Shown: positions 35,089 to 45,294, counted from the first letter of the stretch. The stretch is 64,000 nt of DNA from Streptomyces violaceoruber (GCF_033406955.1 NZ_CP137734.1:1178001-1242000), one strand, 5' to 3'. Notes: generated from the sequence alone by a model not told the origin. Translations and numbers: made by a program.

Positions 35089-38000
35089 CTAGGAGGGCAG
35101 TTCCTTGAGCTGGATGTTGCGGAAGGAGACCTGGTCGTCGGCGCCGTGGTTCTGCAGGCCGATGTAGCCGTCGGTCAGGCTCCGCTCGGGGTCCTTGTTG
35201 GTGAAGTCGTTGATCTTGACTCCGTTGAGGAACACCTGGAGGCGTTCGCCCTGGACCTTGATCTCGTAGGAGTTCCACTGGCCGGGCGGCCGCAGAACCT
35301 GGTCACGGGCCTTGATGTTCGCCGCCTTGAAGGTGTAGATCGCACCGGTGGTGCGGTCCACGGCGTCCGTGGCGTCGATCTGGATCTCGTAGCCCTTGTC
35401 GACGGCGGACCAGGGGTCGTCGGAGGCCGGGAAGCCCACGAAGACGCCGGAGTTGTCGTCGCCCCGCATCTTCCAGTCGAGCTTGAGGGAGTACGACTTC
35501 AGTTCCTTGGCCTGGTACCAGAGCAGCCCCATGCCGCCCTCGGACTCCAGGACGCCGTCCTTGACGTTGAACTTGCCGGGGCCGGCCTGCTTCCAGCCGT
35601 CCAGGGTCTGGCCGTTGAAGATGTCCCGGTAGCCCTTGCCGGGCTTGCAGTTCGCCTTGACCTGACCGGTGGCGTACTGCATGCCGCCGAGCAGGTGGCC
35701 GCGGAAGGTCTCGTCCGCGTAGGACTCCTTGGTGTGGCCGAGGCCGGTGTAGAAGGAGCGGCCGCCGCCGTAGTTCTGGCACCAGGCGATCGGGTGGTCG
35801 CCCTTCATGTTCCCGCCCGCGTAGGTCGTCTCGTCGAGGGTGGCGAGGACCTTGGCCTGCTCGCGCGGGTTGGTGCGGTAGTTGTACAGCTCGTCGGTGT
35901 GCTCCCAGGTGTCGTCGAGGTGCGCGGTGGCCGGGTGGTCGTGGTCCTCGACGCGGACGGTGGCCTTCTGGATGGCCGGGTGGGAGTCGAAGTAGGCGCC
36001 GACGAGGCCGCCGTAGAACTCCCAGTCGTACTCGGTGTCGGCGGCGGCGTGGATGCCCATGTAGCCGCCGCCGTTCTTGACGTAGTTCTCGAACGCCTTC
36101 TGCTGGTCGGCGCCCAGGACGTCACCGGTGGTGGACAGGAAGGCGACCGCGTCGTACTTGGCGAGGTTGGCGGTGGTGAACTGTCCGGCCTCCTCGGTCG
36201 CGGTGACCGAGATGCCGGCCGGGGTGCCCAGCTCCTTCAGGGCGGCGATGCCCGCCGGGATGGAGTCGTGGCGGAAGCCCGCGGTCTTGGAGAAGACCAG
36301 GACCTTCTTGCCGGCCTTGAACGGCTCCTTGGAGAACTCGAAGTCGTCGATGTCGTACAGCGCGCCCTCGCCGCCCTTGAAGACCAGGTAGACGTCCGTC
36401 GTCTTCTTGGGCAGGGCCCGCAGCGGCACGTCGACGTTCTGGAAGGTCTCCCAGCTGCCGGTCGGCGGGATGTACGCGGAGCCGTGCAGCGGGCCGGTGG
36501 GCGAGCCGGTGCGCACCTCGATGTAGCCGCCGGCGCCGCCGGAGGAGGCCCGTACGGTCAGCTTCTTCTGCCCGTCGAACTTGTAGGGGCTGAAGGAGAT
36601 CCAGTCGCCGTCGTCGATGTTGCCGACGGTCTTGCCGCCGTTGGCGCCGGTCTTGTCGATCGGCGACACGCCCTGCTGGGCGGTGAAGTGCTCGGCCTGG
36701 CGGTGCGGGGGCTGGATCACGGTGCGGGCGGTGCCGGTCAGGGCCTCCTGGCCGTTCGCCCCGCCGTCGGTGTAGCTGGCGCCGACGACGCCGTAGATGT
36801 TGGCGTTGGGGTCGTGGCCGCCGTCGCCCGGCGGCGGGTTGAGGGTGCCCTCACAGCCCATCTCGCTGGTCAGCTCGTGGGCGTGGGAGTCGTGGCCGAG
36901 GCTGTAGGCGACCTTGACCTTGGAGCAGTCGATCGTCTCCTCGGGGTCGGTGACCTTCACCTTGAAGGGGATGGGCTGCCCCATGGGGAGCAGGGTGCCG
37001 TTGCCGGGGGTCTCGATGACCACCTTGGGCTCGGTGTTGCCGACCACGATGCGGACACTGGCGTTGCCGGTGTTGCCCTCGGGGTCCTTGGCGGTGAAGG
37101 TCGCGGTGTAGGTGCCGACCTTCTTGTACTTGTGGGTGGGCGTGAGGCCCTCGCCCTTGGTGCCGTCGCCGAAGTCCCAGCCGTAGGTGAGGTCCGGGGA
37201 GTCGGCGTCCTTGGCGGTGGCGGTGAAGGCGACCTTCAGTCCGGCCGCGCCGGAGGTCTTGTTCGCGCTCACCTCGGCGATCGGCGAGAAGCCGTCCGCG
37301 GCGTTCTCGATCCGGTACAGGGCGGAGTCCTTGTCGCCCTGGAACCAGGACAGGCCGTAGTCCAGGACGTACAGCGCGCCGTCGGGGCCGAACTCCATGT
37401 CCATGATCTGGGTGCCGGTCCACGGGAAGTCGTTGATCTTCGCGACCGCGCCGTCCTCGGTCTGCTCGATCCGCTTGATCCAGCGGCGGCCGAACTCACC
37501 GGCGAAGAAGTCCCCGTCGTACTCCTCGGGGAACTTCACGCTGGAGTCGAGGTCGGGGTCGTAGCGGTAGACCGGGCCGCCCATCGGGGACTCGGAGCCG
37601 CTGCCGAACTCGGGCACGGAGTCGTCGTCGTACGGGATCCAGGCGGCCTGCGCGGGCGGCAGGTCGGTGAGACCGGTGTTGTGCGGCGAGGTGTTCTTCG
37701 GAGCCGCGCAGTCGAAGGTCTCGCCGGAGGTCTTGGTGGCGAAGTCGTAGTCGACGTACGGGTCGTTGTCGCCGGTGCAGAAGGGCCAGCCGAAGTTGGC
37801 GGCCTTGGTGACCTTGGCGAACTCGACCTGTCCGGCCGGACCGCGCTTCGGGTCGGCGGCGCCGGCGTCGGGGCCGTAGTCGCCGACGTAGACCGTGCCG
37901 GTCTTCTTGTCGACGCTGATCCGGAACGGGTTGCGGAAGCCCATCGCGTAGATCTCGGGCCGGGTCTTCTCGGTGCCGGGCTCGAAGAGGTTGCCCTCCG

Positions 38001-38805
38001 GGACGGTGTACGAGCCGTCCTCGGCGACCTTGATGCGCAGCAGCTTGCCGCGCAGGTCGTTGGTGTTGCCGGCGCTGCGGCGGGCGTCGAAGGCCGGGTT
38101 GCGGTCGGCGCGCTCGTCGATCGGCGTGTAGCCGTCGGAGGCGAACGGGTTGGTGTCGTCGCCGGTGGAGAGGTAGAGGTTGCCCTCGGCGTCGAAGGCG
38201 ATGTCGCCGCCGACGTGGCAGCAGGTGCCGCGGGAGGCCGCGACGTCCAGAACCTTCTTCTCGCTGGCCATGTCCAGCGTGCCGTTGGCGTTCAGGACGA
38301 AGCGGGAGAGGCGGTTGACGCCGTCGAACGGCTTGAAGTCCTCGGCGGTGCCGTTCTCCGGGGCGTCGCCCGCGGGGGTGTCGAGCGGCGGGGCGTAGTA
38401 GAGGTAGATCGCCCGGTTGTTCTCGAAGTCCGGGTCGATGCCGACGCCCTGCAGGCCCTCCTCGTCGTGGTTGTAGACGGGGATCTTGCCGGCGACCTTG
38501 GTGACGCCGCCCTGGTCGGTCAGGCGCAGTGTGCCGTCGCGGGCGGTGTGCAGGACGCTGCGGTCCGGGAGCACCGCGAGCGACATCGGCTCGCCCATCT
38601 CGGGCTCGCCCTTGGCGAGCGGTACCTGCTGGAACTGCCCCTCGGCGGCGGCCGCCGTCTCGTCGTGCTCCGGGTGGCCCGGGTGGGCTCCGGCGACGGT
38701 CGCCGGGGTGCCCACGGCCAGCAGCAGGCCGGTGAACAGGGCGAGGGTGGTGCGAAGCCTGGGGCGCCTCGCGGTGCTGGTGCTTTTGAGTCTGGTTCTG
38801 TGCAC
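35089..38805 (-). CDS. Exported PQQ-sugar-dehydrogenase/PKD/CBM6/ThuA/DUF1080 multidomain protein
   Basis: 1238 residues from a GTG preceded by GGAGGGAC. Signal peptide about 1-42 (ends VAGAHPG). Domains in order: PQQ-type glucose/sorbosone dehydrogenase propeller (about 50-490; EGLQGVGIDPDF, GTCCHVGGDIAFDAEGNLY, AMGFRNPFRIS), PKD (about 500-590), CBM6 (about 690-820; GDWISFSPYKFDG), ThuA-like (about 830-1030; KVLVFSKTAGFRHDS, GYMGIHAAADTE, WCQNYGGGRSFYTGLGH) and DUF1080/3-keto-glycoside hydrolase (about 1040-1238; GLLWYQAKELKSYSLKLDW). The set suggests oxidation of a bound sugar to a 3-keto glycoside and its cleavage outside the cell. A predicted ROK operator lies 162-187 bases upstream, tying it to the downstream-uptake operon. 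Confidence 0.85.
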   Translation of the reverse strand: MHRTRLKSTSTARRPRLRTTLALFTGLLLAVGTPATVAGAHPGHPEHDETAAAAEGQFQQVPLAKGEPEMGEPMSLAVLPDRSVLHTARDGTLRLTDQGGVTKVAGKIPVYNHDEEGLQGVGIDPDFENNRAIYLYYAPPLDTPAGDAPENGTAEDFKPFDGVNRLSRFVLNANGTLDMASEKKVLDVAASRGTCCHVGGDIAFDAEGNLYLSTGDDTNPFASDGYTPIDERADRNPAFDARRSAGNTNDLRGKLLRIKVAEDGSYTVPEGNLFEPGTEKTRPEIYAMGFRNPFRISVDKKTGTVYVGDYGPDAGAADPKRGPAGQVEFAKVTKAANFGWPFCTGDNDPYVDYDFATKTSGETFDCAAPKNTSPHNTGLTDLPPAQAAWIPYDDDSVPEFGSGSESPMGGPVYRYDPDLDSSVKFPEEYDGDFFAGEFGRRWIKRIEQTEDGAVAKINDFPWTGTQIMDMEFGPDGALYVLDYGLSWFQGDKDSALYRIENAADGFSPIAEVSANKTSGAAGLKVAFTATAKDADSPDLTYGWDFGDGTKGEGLTPTHKYKKVGTYTATFTAKDPEGNTGNASVRIVVGNTEPKVVIETPGNGTLLPMGQPIPFKVKVTDPEETIDCSKVKVAYSLGHDSHAHELTSEMGCEGTLNPPPGDGGHDPNANIYGVVGASYTDGGANGQEALTGTARTVIQPPHRQAEHFTAQQGVSPIDKTGANGGKTVGNIDDGDWISFSPYKFDGQKKLTVRASSGGAGGYIEVRTGSPTGPLHGSAYIPPTGSWETFQNVDVPLRALPKKTTDVYLVFKGGEGALYDIDDFEFSKEPFKAGKKVLVFSKTAGFRHDSIPAGIAALKELGTPAGISVTATEEAGQFTTANLAKYDAVAFLSTTGDVLGADQQKAFENYVKNGGGYMGIHAAADTEYDWEFYGGLVGAYFDSHPAIQKATVRVEDHDHPATAHLDDTWEHTDELYNYRTNPREQAKVLATLDETTYAGGNMKGDHPIAWCQNYGGGRSFYTGLGHTKESYADETFRGHLLGGMQYATGQVKANCKPGKGYRDIFNGQTLDGWKQAGPGKFNVKDGVLESEGGMGLLWYQAKELKSYSLKLDWKMRGDDNSGVFVGFPASDDPWSAVDKGYEIQIDATDAVDRTTGAIYTFKAANIKARDQVLRPPGQWNSYEIKVQGERLQVFLNGVKINDFTNKDPERSLTDGYIGLQNHGADDQVSFRNIQLKELPS

Positions 38806-38966
38806 GAAGTCCCTCCGGGAACGGGTGGGCCGTACGGGATGGGTGCGAAGACGTGCGATGCGGGCGCCGGGGTGCGCCGTCACCCCGGAGGCGTGAGTGT
38901 CCTGAACACTTCAGGGACGGTAACCGCGTTCTTCCGGGGCGAACACCCCTTGGACCGCAGCTGGTT

Positions 38967-38992
38967 GAACTTTTTCCCAACTCAGGACAAAG
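38967..38992. promoter_or_regulatory. Predicted ROK-repressor operator before the multidomain gene
   Basis: GAACTTTTTCC-N7-GGACAAAG; the dyad CTTTNTCC-N7-GGACAAAG has the same spacing as at 46621-46646 upstream of the ROK gene (18 of 26 bases equal, all in the arms). It sits in the 287-bp gap 38806-39092, which is otherwise without a gene. Confidence 0.65.
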
Positions 38993-39092
38993 CGGGATTC
39001 GGGCAGGCCGGACCGGGGACCGGCGGGTGGTCCGGTCCCCGTCCCGGCCTGCGGTCGGGGCGCGAGCCGATCAGCGGAGGGAGAGGCGCGGA

Positions 39093-40091
39093 TCAGCTGT
39101 TGAAGGCCGCGTCGAAGGACGCGCTGGGCGGCTCGAAGTCGAAGGCCTTGAGCCGGGTGAGGGCCTCGGGCGCGCCCTGCAACCGGTCCATCCCGGCGTC
39201 CTCCCACTCGACGGAGACGGGCCCCTGGTAGTCGATGGAGCGCAGCATGCGGAAGACGTCCTCCCAGGGGACGTCGCCGTGCCCGGCCGACACGAAGTCC
39301 CAGCCGCGCCGCGGGTCGCCCCACGGCAGGTGGGAGCCGAGCCGCCCGTTGCGGCCGTCGAGGCGCTTGCGGGCCTCCTTGCAGTCGACGTGGTAGATGC
39401 GGTCGCGGAAGTCCCACAGGAAGCCGACGGGGTCGAGGTCCTGCCACACGAAGTGGGAGGGGTCGAAGTTGAGGCCGAAGGCGGGCCGGTGGCCGACCGC
39501 CTCCAGGGCGCGGTGCGTGGTCCAGTAGTCGTAGGCGATCTCGCTGGGGTGCACCTCGTGGGCGAACCGCACGCCCTCCGCGTCGAAGACGTCCAGGATC
39601 GGGTTCCAGCGGTCCGCGAAGTCCTGGTAGCCGCGCTCGATCATGGACTCGGGCGCGGGCGGGAACATGGCGACCAGGTGCCAGATCGCCGAACCGGTGA
39701 AGCCGATGACGGTGTCGACGCCGAGCCGGGCGGCGGCGCGTGCGGTGTCCTTGATCTCGGCGGCGGCGCGCTGCCGTACGCCCTCCGCGTCGCCGTCGCC
39801 CCAGATGCGGGCGGGCAGGATGGCCTCGTGGCGCTCGTCGATGATGGCGTCGCAGACGGCCTGGCCGACCAGGTGGTTGGAGATGGCCCAGCACTTGAGG
39901 CCGTACTTGTCGAGCAGCTGGTGCCGGGAGTCCACGTAGGAAGGATCCGCGAGGGCCTTGTCGACCTCGAAGTGGTCGCCCCAGCAGGCGAGTTCCAGGC
40001 CGTCGTAGCCGAAGTCGCGGGCGAGCCGGCAGACCTCCTCCAGCGGCAGGTCCGCCCACTGTCCGGTGAAGAGCGTGAAGTTGCGTGGCAT
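39093..40091 (-). CDS. Sugar phosphate isomerase/epimerase (xylose-isomerase-like TIM barrel)
   Basis: 332 residues. [28 protein letters not shown] (Glu ligand), [12 protein letters not shown] (Asp/His ligands), HVDCKEA and [11 protein letters not shown] carry the usual metal ligands of the family. It starts 16 bases after the dehydrogenase stop, with AGGAGG in between, so it belongs to the ABC-dehydrogenase operon. Barrels of this type beside Gfo/Idh dehydrogenases commonly work in inositol, 3-keto-sugar or trehalulose-type catabolism. The exact substrate is not visible. Confidence 0.82.
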   Translation of the reverse strand: MPRNFTLFTGQWADLPLEEVCRLARDFGYDGLELACWGDHFEVDKALADPSYVDSRHQLLDKYGLKCWAISNHLVGQAVCDAIIDERHEAILPARIWGDGDAEGVRQRAAAEIKDTARAAARLGVDTVIGFTGSAIWHLVAMFPPAPESMIERGYQDFADRWNPILDVFDAEGVRFAHEVHPSEIAYDYWTTHRALEAVGHRPAFGLNFDPSHFVWQDLDPVGFLWDFRDRIYHVDCKEARKRLDGRNGRLGSHLPWGDPRRGWDFVSAGHGDVPWEDVFRMLRSIDYQGPVSVEWEDAGMDRLQGAPEALTRLKAFDFEPPSASFDAAFNS

Positions 40092-40107
40092 GGTGCTGCC
40101 GGCCTCC

Positions 40108-41400
40108 TCAGGGGGTGATCGGGGTGTAGACGGAGTTCTTCTCGGCGCTCTCCTCCACGGCGGCGAGCACGCGCTGCACCTGCAGCCCGTCCGCGAAGGA
40201 GGGTTCGGGGCCCCGGCCTTCGGCGACGGCGTGCACGAGGTCGCGCGCCTGGTGCACGAAGGTGTGCTCGTAGCCGAGTCCGTGGCCCGGCGGCCACCAG
40301 GCCTCCAGGTAGGGGTGTTCGGGTTCGGTGACCAGGATCCGCCGGAAACCGGCGTGCTCCCCGGGCTCGGTGCCGTCGTGGTACGACAGCTCGTTCAGCC
40401 GTTCCAGGTCGAAGGCGAGCGAGCCGCGCTCGCCGTTGAGTTCGATGCGCAGGGCGTTCTTGCGGCCGGTGGCGTAGCGGGTGGCCTCGAAGGAGACCAG
40501 GGCCCCGGAGGTGAGGCGGCCGGTGAACACGGCGGCGTCGTCGACGGTCACCTGTCCCGTCACCCCGTCCGCCGAGCCCGCGGACAGGCCCCGGGGCGCG
40601 CCGGCGGGCAGCGGGCGTTCCCGTACGAAGGTCTCGGTGAGGGCGGACACGCCCGCGATCCGCTCGCCCGACAGGTACTGGGCGAGGTCGACGATGTGGG
40701 CGCCCAGGTCGCCGAGCGCCCCCGACCCGGCCAGCTCCTTGCGCAGCCGCCAGGTGAGCGGGGCCTTCGGGTCGACCAGCCAGTCCTGGAGGTAGGTCAC
40801 CCGCAGGTGCCGCAGCCGGCCGACGCGGCCCTCGGCGACCATCCGCCGGGCCAGCGCGGTGGCGGGAACCCGGCGGTAGTTGAAGCCGACCATCGCCAGC
40901 TGGCCCCGGGCCGCGGCCTCCTCGGCGGCGCGGGTCATCGCCTGCGCCTCCTCGACTGTGTTGGCGAGCGGCTTCTCGCACAGCACGTGCTTGCCGGCGG
41001 CGAGCGCGGCCAGCGCGATCTCGGAGTGGCTGTCGCCGGGGGTGCAGATGTCGACGAGGTCGATGTCGTCCCGTTCGACCAGGGTCCGCCAGTCGGTCTC
41101 GGTGCTCGCCCAGCCGTGCCGGTCGGCCGCCAGGCGGACGGCGTCGGCGTCCCGCCCGCAGATCGCGGCCAGTACCGGGTTCAGCGGCAGGTCGAAGACC
41201 CGGCCCGCGGTGCGCCAGCCCTGGGAGTGGGCGGCGCCCATGAAGGCGTAGCCGACCATGCCGACCCGCAGGGGCGGTCTGGTCGCGGACGCCCCCGTCG
41301 CCGCTCCGGCCCCGGCACCGGTCCCGGTATCGGTCCCGCTGTCGGTCCCGGCGGCTGCCTCCTCGGCGCCGGCCCCCTCGGGCTGCTGCGGCTGTCCCAT
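40108..41400 (-). CDS. Gfo/Idh/MocA-family NAD(P)-dependent sugar dehydrogenase
   Basis: 430 residues. A disordered N-terminal run of Gly/Thr/Ala/Asp (about 1-43) precedes the Rossmann domain: [19 protein letters not shown] (nucleotide binding), [16 protein letters not shown], and the catalytic-lysine motif [11 protein letters not shown]. The C-terminal alpha/beta domain has [15 protein letters not shown]. It likely oxidises C3 or C2 of a sugar or a cyclitol taken up by the ABC transporter next to it, in the cytoplasm. GAGGAGGAC precedes the ATG. The N-terminal tail is unusual for the family and is encoded by a GGTAYCGGT-like repeat. Confidence 0.85.
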   Translation of the reverse strand: MGQPQQPEGAGAEEAAAGTDSGTDTGTGAGAGAATGASATRPPLRVGMVGYAFMGAAHSQGWRTAGRVFDLPLNPVLAAICGRDADAVRLAADRHGWASTETDWRTLVERDDIDLVDICTPGDSHSEIALAALAAGKHVLCEKPLANTVEEAQAMTRAAEEAAARGQLAMVGFNYRRVPATALARRMVAEGRVGRLRHLRVTYLQDWLVDPKAPLTWRLRKELAGSGALGDLGAHIVDLAQYLSGERIAGVSALTETFVRERPLPAGAPRGLSAGSADGVTGQVTVDDAAVFTGRLTSGALVSFEATRYATGRKNALRIELNGERGSLAFDLERLNELSYHDGTEPGEHAGFRRILVTEPEHPYLEAWWPPGHGLGYEHTFVHQARDLVHAVAEGRGPEPSFADGLQVQRVLAAVEESAEKNSVYTPITP

Positions 41401-41486
41401 GCGGATGTCCTCCTCGTCGTGGTGGCGCGGTGGGGTGGGCCCCGCCCCGGCGGCGGCTGGTCAGGCCGCCGCCGGAGCGGCAGCCC

Positions 41487-42533
41487 TCACTTGAAGCCCG
41501 TGGACATGTACTGGTCGACGTTGTCCTTGTCGACGACGGCCGAGTAGCAGGTGACGGTCGAGGGGATCTCGAACTCGGCGAGACCGCTGACGCCCTTGCC
41601 CTGGCCGAGGGCGCGGGCCAGGTCGATCGCGGAGGCGGCCATGGTCGGCGGGTAGAGCACCGTCGCCTTCAGGACGCCGCTGTCGGCCTTGATGGCCTGG
41701 AAGGCGGAGAGCGCGCCCGCACCGCCGACCATCAGGAAGTCGTCGCGTCCGGCCTGCTCGATGGCGCGCAGCGCGCCCACGCCCTGGTCGTCGTCGTGGT
41801 TCCACATGGCGTCGAAGTCCGACTGGGCCTGGAGCAGCTGGGCCATCTTGGCCTGGCCGGACTCGACGGTGAACTCGGCGGCCTGGCGGGCCACCTTCTT
41901 GATGTTCGGGTAGTTCTTCAGGCCGTCGTCGAAGCCCTGGGTGCGCTGCTGGGTGAGTTCCAGGTTGTCGATGCCGGCCAGCTCGATGACCTTGGCGTCC
42001 GACTTGTCCTTGAGCTTCTCGCCGATGTAGTGGGCGGCGTTGAGACCCATGCCGTAGTTGTCGCCGCCGACCCAGCAGCGGTAGGCCTGGGGGCTGTTGA
42101 AGATCCGGTCGAGGTTGATGACCGGGATGCCCGCCCGCATCGCCTTCAGGCCGACCTGGGTGAGGGCCTTGCCGTCGGCCGGCAGGATGACCAGGACGTC
42201 GACCTTCTTGTTGATGAGGGTCTCGATCTGGCCGATCTGCTGCGCGGTGTCGTTGGAGCCCTCGGTGATCTCCATGGTGATCTCGGAGTACTTCTCGGCG
42301 CGCTTCTTGGCCTGGTCGTTGACGGCGTTGAGCCAGCCGTGGTCGGCCTGCGGGCCGGCGTAGCCGATGGTGACCGGCTTGCCGGGCTTGTCGTCGGCGG
42401 CCGGCTGGGTGTCCGCGGCGGCCTTGTCGTCGCCGCCGTCGGGGTCGTTGCTGGTGCACCCGGCGAGGACGGCACCGGCGGACACGGCGGCGGCCCCGAA
42501 GAGCATCCCTCTGCGACTCGTGAGCTTCGTCAT
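41487..42533 (-). CDS. Sugar ABC transporter substrate-binding lipoprotein (ribose type)
   Basis: 348 residues. Arg pair (SRRGMLFG) plus lipobox LAGC with Cys26, so probably Tat-exported and lipid-anchored. The mature part is a periplasmic-binding-protein-1 fold: VTIGYAGPQADHGWLNAVNDQAKKRA.., ISTLINKKVDVLVILP-like segment, PVINLDRIF, GGDNYGMGLNAA. Binds a sugar outside the membrane and hands it to the permease whose gene is 17 bases upstream. The ATG at 42533 follows GAAAGGG. Ligand not identifiable; ribose, xylose, inositol and allose binders all look like this. Confidence 0.88.
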   Translation of the reverse strand: MTKLTSRRGMLFGAAAVSAGAVLAGCTSNDPDGGDDKAAADTQPAADDKPGKPVTIGYAGPQADHGWLNAVNDQAKKRAEKYSEITMEITEGSNDTAQQIGQIETLINKKVDVLVILPADGKALTQVGLKAMRAGIPVINLDRIFNSPQAYRCWVGGDNYGMGLNAAHYIGEKLKDKSDAKVIELAGIDNLELTQQRTQGFDDGLKNYPNIKKVARQAAEFTVESGQAKMAQLLQAQSDFDAMWNHDDDQGVGALRAIEQAGRDDFLMVGGAGALSAFQAIKADSGVLKATVLYPPTMAASAIDLARALGQGKGVSGLAEFEIPSTVTCYSAVVDKDNVDQYMSTGFK

Positions 42534-42550
42534 GACGGTGAACCCTTTCC

Positions 42551-43570
42551 TCAATGCGTGCTTGCGGTACGGCGCTGGACCAGCACGGCGGCGACGATGA
42601 TCGCGCCCTTGGCGATCTGCTGGACGTCGCTCTGCAGGTTGTTCAGGGCGAAGATGTTGGTGATCGTGGTGAAGATCAGGACGCCGAGCACGGAACCGAG
42701 GATGTGGCCCCGGCCGCCGGTCAGCAGCGTTCCGCCGATGATCGCGGCGGCGATGGCGTCGAGTTCGTAGAGGTTGCCGTTGGTGTTCTGGCCGGAGCCG
42801 GCGAGGGCCACCAGCAGGAAGGCGGCGATGCCGCAGCACAGCCCGGACAGCAGGTAGAGGTAGAGCCGCTGGCGGCGGACGTCGATGCCGGCCAGCCGGG
42901 CGGCCTCGGCGTTGCCGCCGACGGCGACGGTGCGGCGGCCGAAGGTGGTCCGGTTCAGGACCAGCCAGCCGACGACGGTGACGGCCGCGAAGACCAGCAC
43001 CAGCGGCGGTATGCCGAGCACGTACGAGTCGCGCTCGGCGAGGTCGAGGACGCTCGGGACGGTGACGACCTGGGTGCGGCCGTCGGTGATCTGGAGCGCG
43101 AGTCCGCGCGCCGAGGCCAGCATGGCCAGGGTGGCGATGAAGGGGACCATCCCCCCGAAGGAGATGAGCAGGCCGTTGACCAGGCCGCAGCCGACACCGA
43201 CCACGATCGCCGTGAAGAGGATGCCGGCGAAGCCGTACTCCTGGGTGGCCACCGTGGTCGCCCACACCGAGGAGAGGGCGACGATGGCGCCGACCGACAG
43301 GTCGATGCCCCCGGAGATGATCACGAAGGTGACGCCGACGGTGACGATGCCGATCACGGACGCCTGGGTGAGCACCAGTTGCAGGTTGCGGGTGTCGAGG
43401 AACGCGTCGGGCTGGGTGATGCCGCCGATGAGGACCAGTGCGGCGAGCACGCCGAGCAGGGTGAGGGTGCGGACGTCGGCGCGGCCCAACCGGACCCGCC
43501 AGGCGGGCGGACCCTCCACGGGTGCCGCCTTGTCGGTGCTGCCCCGTGGCGGGGACACGTGCTGCGTCAT
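42551..43570 (-). CDS. Sugar ABC transporter permease (RbsC type)
   Basis: 339 residues with about eight to ten membrane segments. ISGGIDLSVGAIVALSS and GGMVPFIATLAMLASARGLAL, AVGGNAEAARLAGIDVRR and IIGGTLLTGGRGHILGS are family signatures of RbsC/XylH permeases. The ATG overlaps the stop of the ATPase gene (ATGA). Only one permease gene is present, as expected for a homodimer channel. Confidence 0.9.
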   Translation of the reverse strand: MTQHVSPPRGSTDKAAPVEGPPAWRVRLGRADVRTLTLLGVLAALVLIGGITQPDAFLDTRNLQLVLTQASVIGIVTVGVTFVIISGGIDLSVGAIVALSSVWATTVATQEYGFAGILFTAIVVGVGCGLVNGLLISFGGMVPFIATLAMLASARGLALQITDGRTQVVTVPSVLDLAERDSYVLGIPPLVLVFAAVTVVGWLVLNRTTFGRRTVAVGGNAEAARLAGIDVRRQRLYLYLLSGLCCGIAAFLLVALAGSGQNTNGNLYELDAIAAAIIGGTLLTGGRGHILGSVLGVLIFTTITNIFALNNLQSDVQQIAKGAIIVAAVLVQRRTASTH

Positions 43571-45084
43571 GACGCCGGGCTTCCTTCCATCACGAGGTCG
43601 AGTACGCGGTGTTCGTCGAGTTCGCGGGCGGGGGCCTCGTGCACGACGCGGCCCTCGCGCAGCACCAGTACGCGGTCGGCGAGGCCCAGCACCTCGGGCA
43701 CCTCGCTGGAGACCAGCAGGACGGCGAGGCCCTCGTCGGCGAGGCGCCGGATGACGGCGTACAGCTCGGCGCGGGCGCCGACGTCGACGCCGCGGGTGGG
43801 TTCGTCGAGCAGCAGGACCCGGCAGCCGCGCAGCAGCCAGCGGGCGAGGACCGCTTTCTGCTGGTTGCCGCCGGACAGGGTGCGCACGGGCACGGCGGGG
43901 TTGTCGGGCCGCAGCGACAGCTCGCGGGTCGCCTTGTGCGCCGCGCCGAGTTCGGCGCCGCGGTCGATCCAGCCGCCGCGCGAGAAGCGGGACATGGCGG
44001 AGACCGACACGTTGCGGGTGACGGACTCCAGCATCAGCAGGGCCTGGGCCTTGCGTTCCTCGGGGGCGAGCCCCAGCCCGGCGCGGACCGCGGCGCGCAC
44101 GCTGCCGGGCCTGAGCGGCCGCCCGTCGACGAGGACCTGACCGGTGCTCGCCTTCCGGGCGCCGTAGACCGTCTCCAGGATCTCGGAGCGGCCGGAGCCG
44201 ACCAGCCCCGCGAGGCCGACGATCTCCCCGGGGCGCACCTCCAGGTCGAGCCGGTCGAACTCCCCGGCGCGGGACAGTCCCTTGACGCTCAGTACGGGTT
44301 CGCCCGTGGGCGGTGCGGCGGGCCTCTCCGGGAAGACGTACTCGACGTTGCGGCCGGTCATCAGCGCCACCACCTCGCTGGTCGGCGTCGACTCGGCGGG
44401 CAGCCCGCCGGCCACCGCGCGGCCGTCCTTGAGGACGGTGACCCGGTCGCCGATGCGGCGGATCTCCTCCAGGCGGTGCGAGATGTAGACGACGGCGACT
44501 CCGTCGGCGGTGAGGTCGGCGACGATGCGGAAGAGGTTGTCGACCTCGTCCGGGTCGAGCGCGGCGGACGGCTCGTCCATCACGATCAGCCGTACGTCGT
44601 GCGACAGCGCCCGTGCCATGGACACGATCTGCTGCTGCGCCGCCGACAGCTCCCCGACCAGCCGCCCCGGGTCGACCTCGGGGTGCCCGAGCCGCTTGAG
44701 CAGCGCGGCCGTGGACGCCTTGGCCGCCCTGCCCCGTACGACGAAGCCGGCGGCGGTCGGCTCGTGACCGAGGTGGACGTTCTCGGCGACCGACAGGTGC
44801 TCGACCAGGTCGAGTTCCTGGTAGATGGTGGCGATGCCCAGACGCATGGCCGCGATGGGCGAGCGCAGGGTGACCTCCTCGCCGCGCCAGCGGATGGTGC
44901 CGGTGTCGGGCTGGTGGGCGCCGGCCAGCACCTTGATGAGGGTGGACTTTCCGGCGCCGTTCTGGCCGAGGAGGCAGTGCACCTCACCGGCCTGGACGTC
45001 GAGGTCGACGCCGTCGAGGGCCCGGACTCCGGGGAACGACTTGGTGATGCCGGACATGCTGAGCAGCGGTGGTTCTGGTGCCAT
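43567..45084 (-). CDS. Sugar ABC transporter ATP-binding protein (RbsA type, two ATPase domains)
   Basis: 505 residues. First cassette: Walker A GQNGAGKST, signature LSAAQQQIV, Walker B LIVMDEPSAALD. Second: degenerate Walker A GLVGSGRSE, intact LSGGNQQK signature and LLLDEPTRGVD. This asymmetry is normal for RbsA/XylG proteins. Powers uptake through the permease encoded right after. It is separated from the ROK gene before it by 210 bp of low-complexity sequence. Confidence 0.9.
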   Translation of the reverse strand: MAPEPPLLSMSGITKSFPGVRALDGVDLDVQAGEVHCLLGQNGAGKSTLIKVLAGAHQPDTGTIRWRGEEVTLRSPIAAMRLGIATIYQELDLVEHLSVAENVHLGHEPTAAGFVVRGRAAKASTAALLKRLGHPEVDPGRLVGELSAAQQQIVSMARALSHDVRLIVMDEPSAALDPDEVDNLFRIVADLTADGVAVVYISHRLEEIRRIGDRVTVLKDGRAVAGGLPAESTPTSEVVALMTGRNVEYVFPERPAAPPTGEPVLSVKGLSRAGEFDRLDLEVRPGEIVGLAGLVGSGRSEILETVYGARKASTGQVLVDGRPLRPGSVRAAVRAGLGLAPEERKAQALLMLESVTRNVSVSAMSRFSRGGWIDRGAELGAAHKATRELSLRPDNPAVPVRTLSGGNQQKAVLARWLLRGCRVLLLDEPTRGVDVGARAELYAVIRRLADEGLAVLLVSSEVPEVLGLADRVLVLREGRVVHEAPARELDEHRVLDLVMEGSPAS

Positions 45085-45130
45085 GTGAGGTCCCCTCGGC
45101 GGGCGTGCGGGCCGGTGTCAGGGCAGAGCA

Positions 45131-45272
45131 GGGCTGGGCTGGGCTGGGCTGGGATGGACGGAACAGGGCATGTTGGGGTAGAGCGCTGTGCCGGACGGAA
45201 CTGTGGAGCCGTTGGAGATCTGGAGCCGTGGAGCCGTGGAGCCGTGGAGATCTGAAGCCGTGGAGCCTGGAG
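45131..45272. repeat. Low-complexity direct repeats between rok and the ABC operon
   Basis: Four GGGCT pentamers in a row (45131-45150), then a block (about 45202-45272) with several TGGAGCCG units interrupted twice by TTGGAGATCT/TGGAGATCT-like words. The 210-bp gap 45085-45294 has no gene and no clear promoter; the ABC genes may be read through from the rok promoter. Confidence 0.75.
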
Positions 45273-45294
45273 CGCGGGAAAGTGGAGGTGGTGG

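Noticed and set aside
45131..45272. Operator cluster for the ABC operon
   Set aside because: The GGGCT and TGGAGCCG runs look like slippage repeats; no dyad resembling the ROK operator is present.
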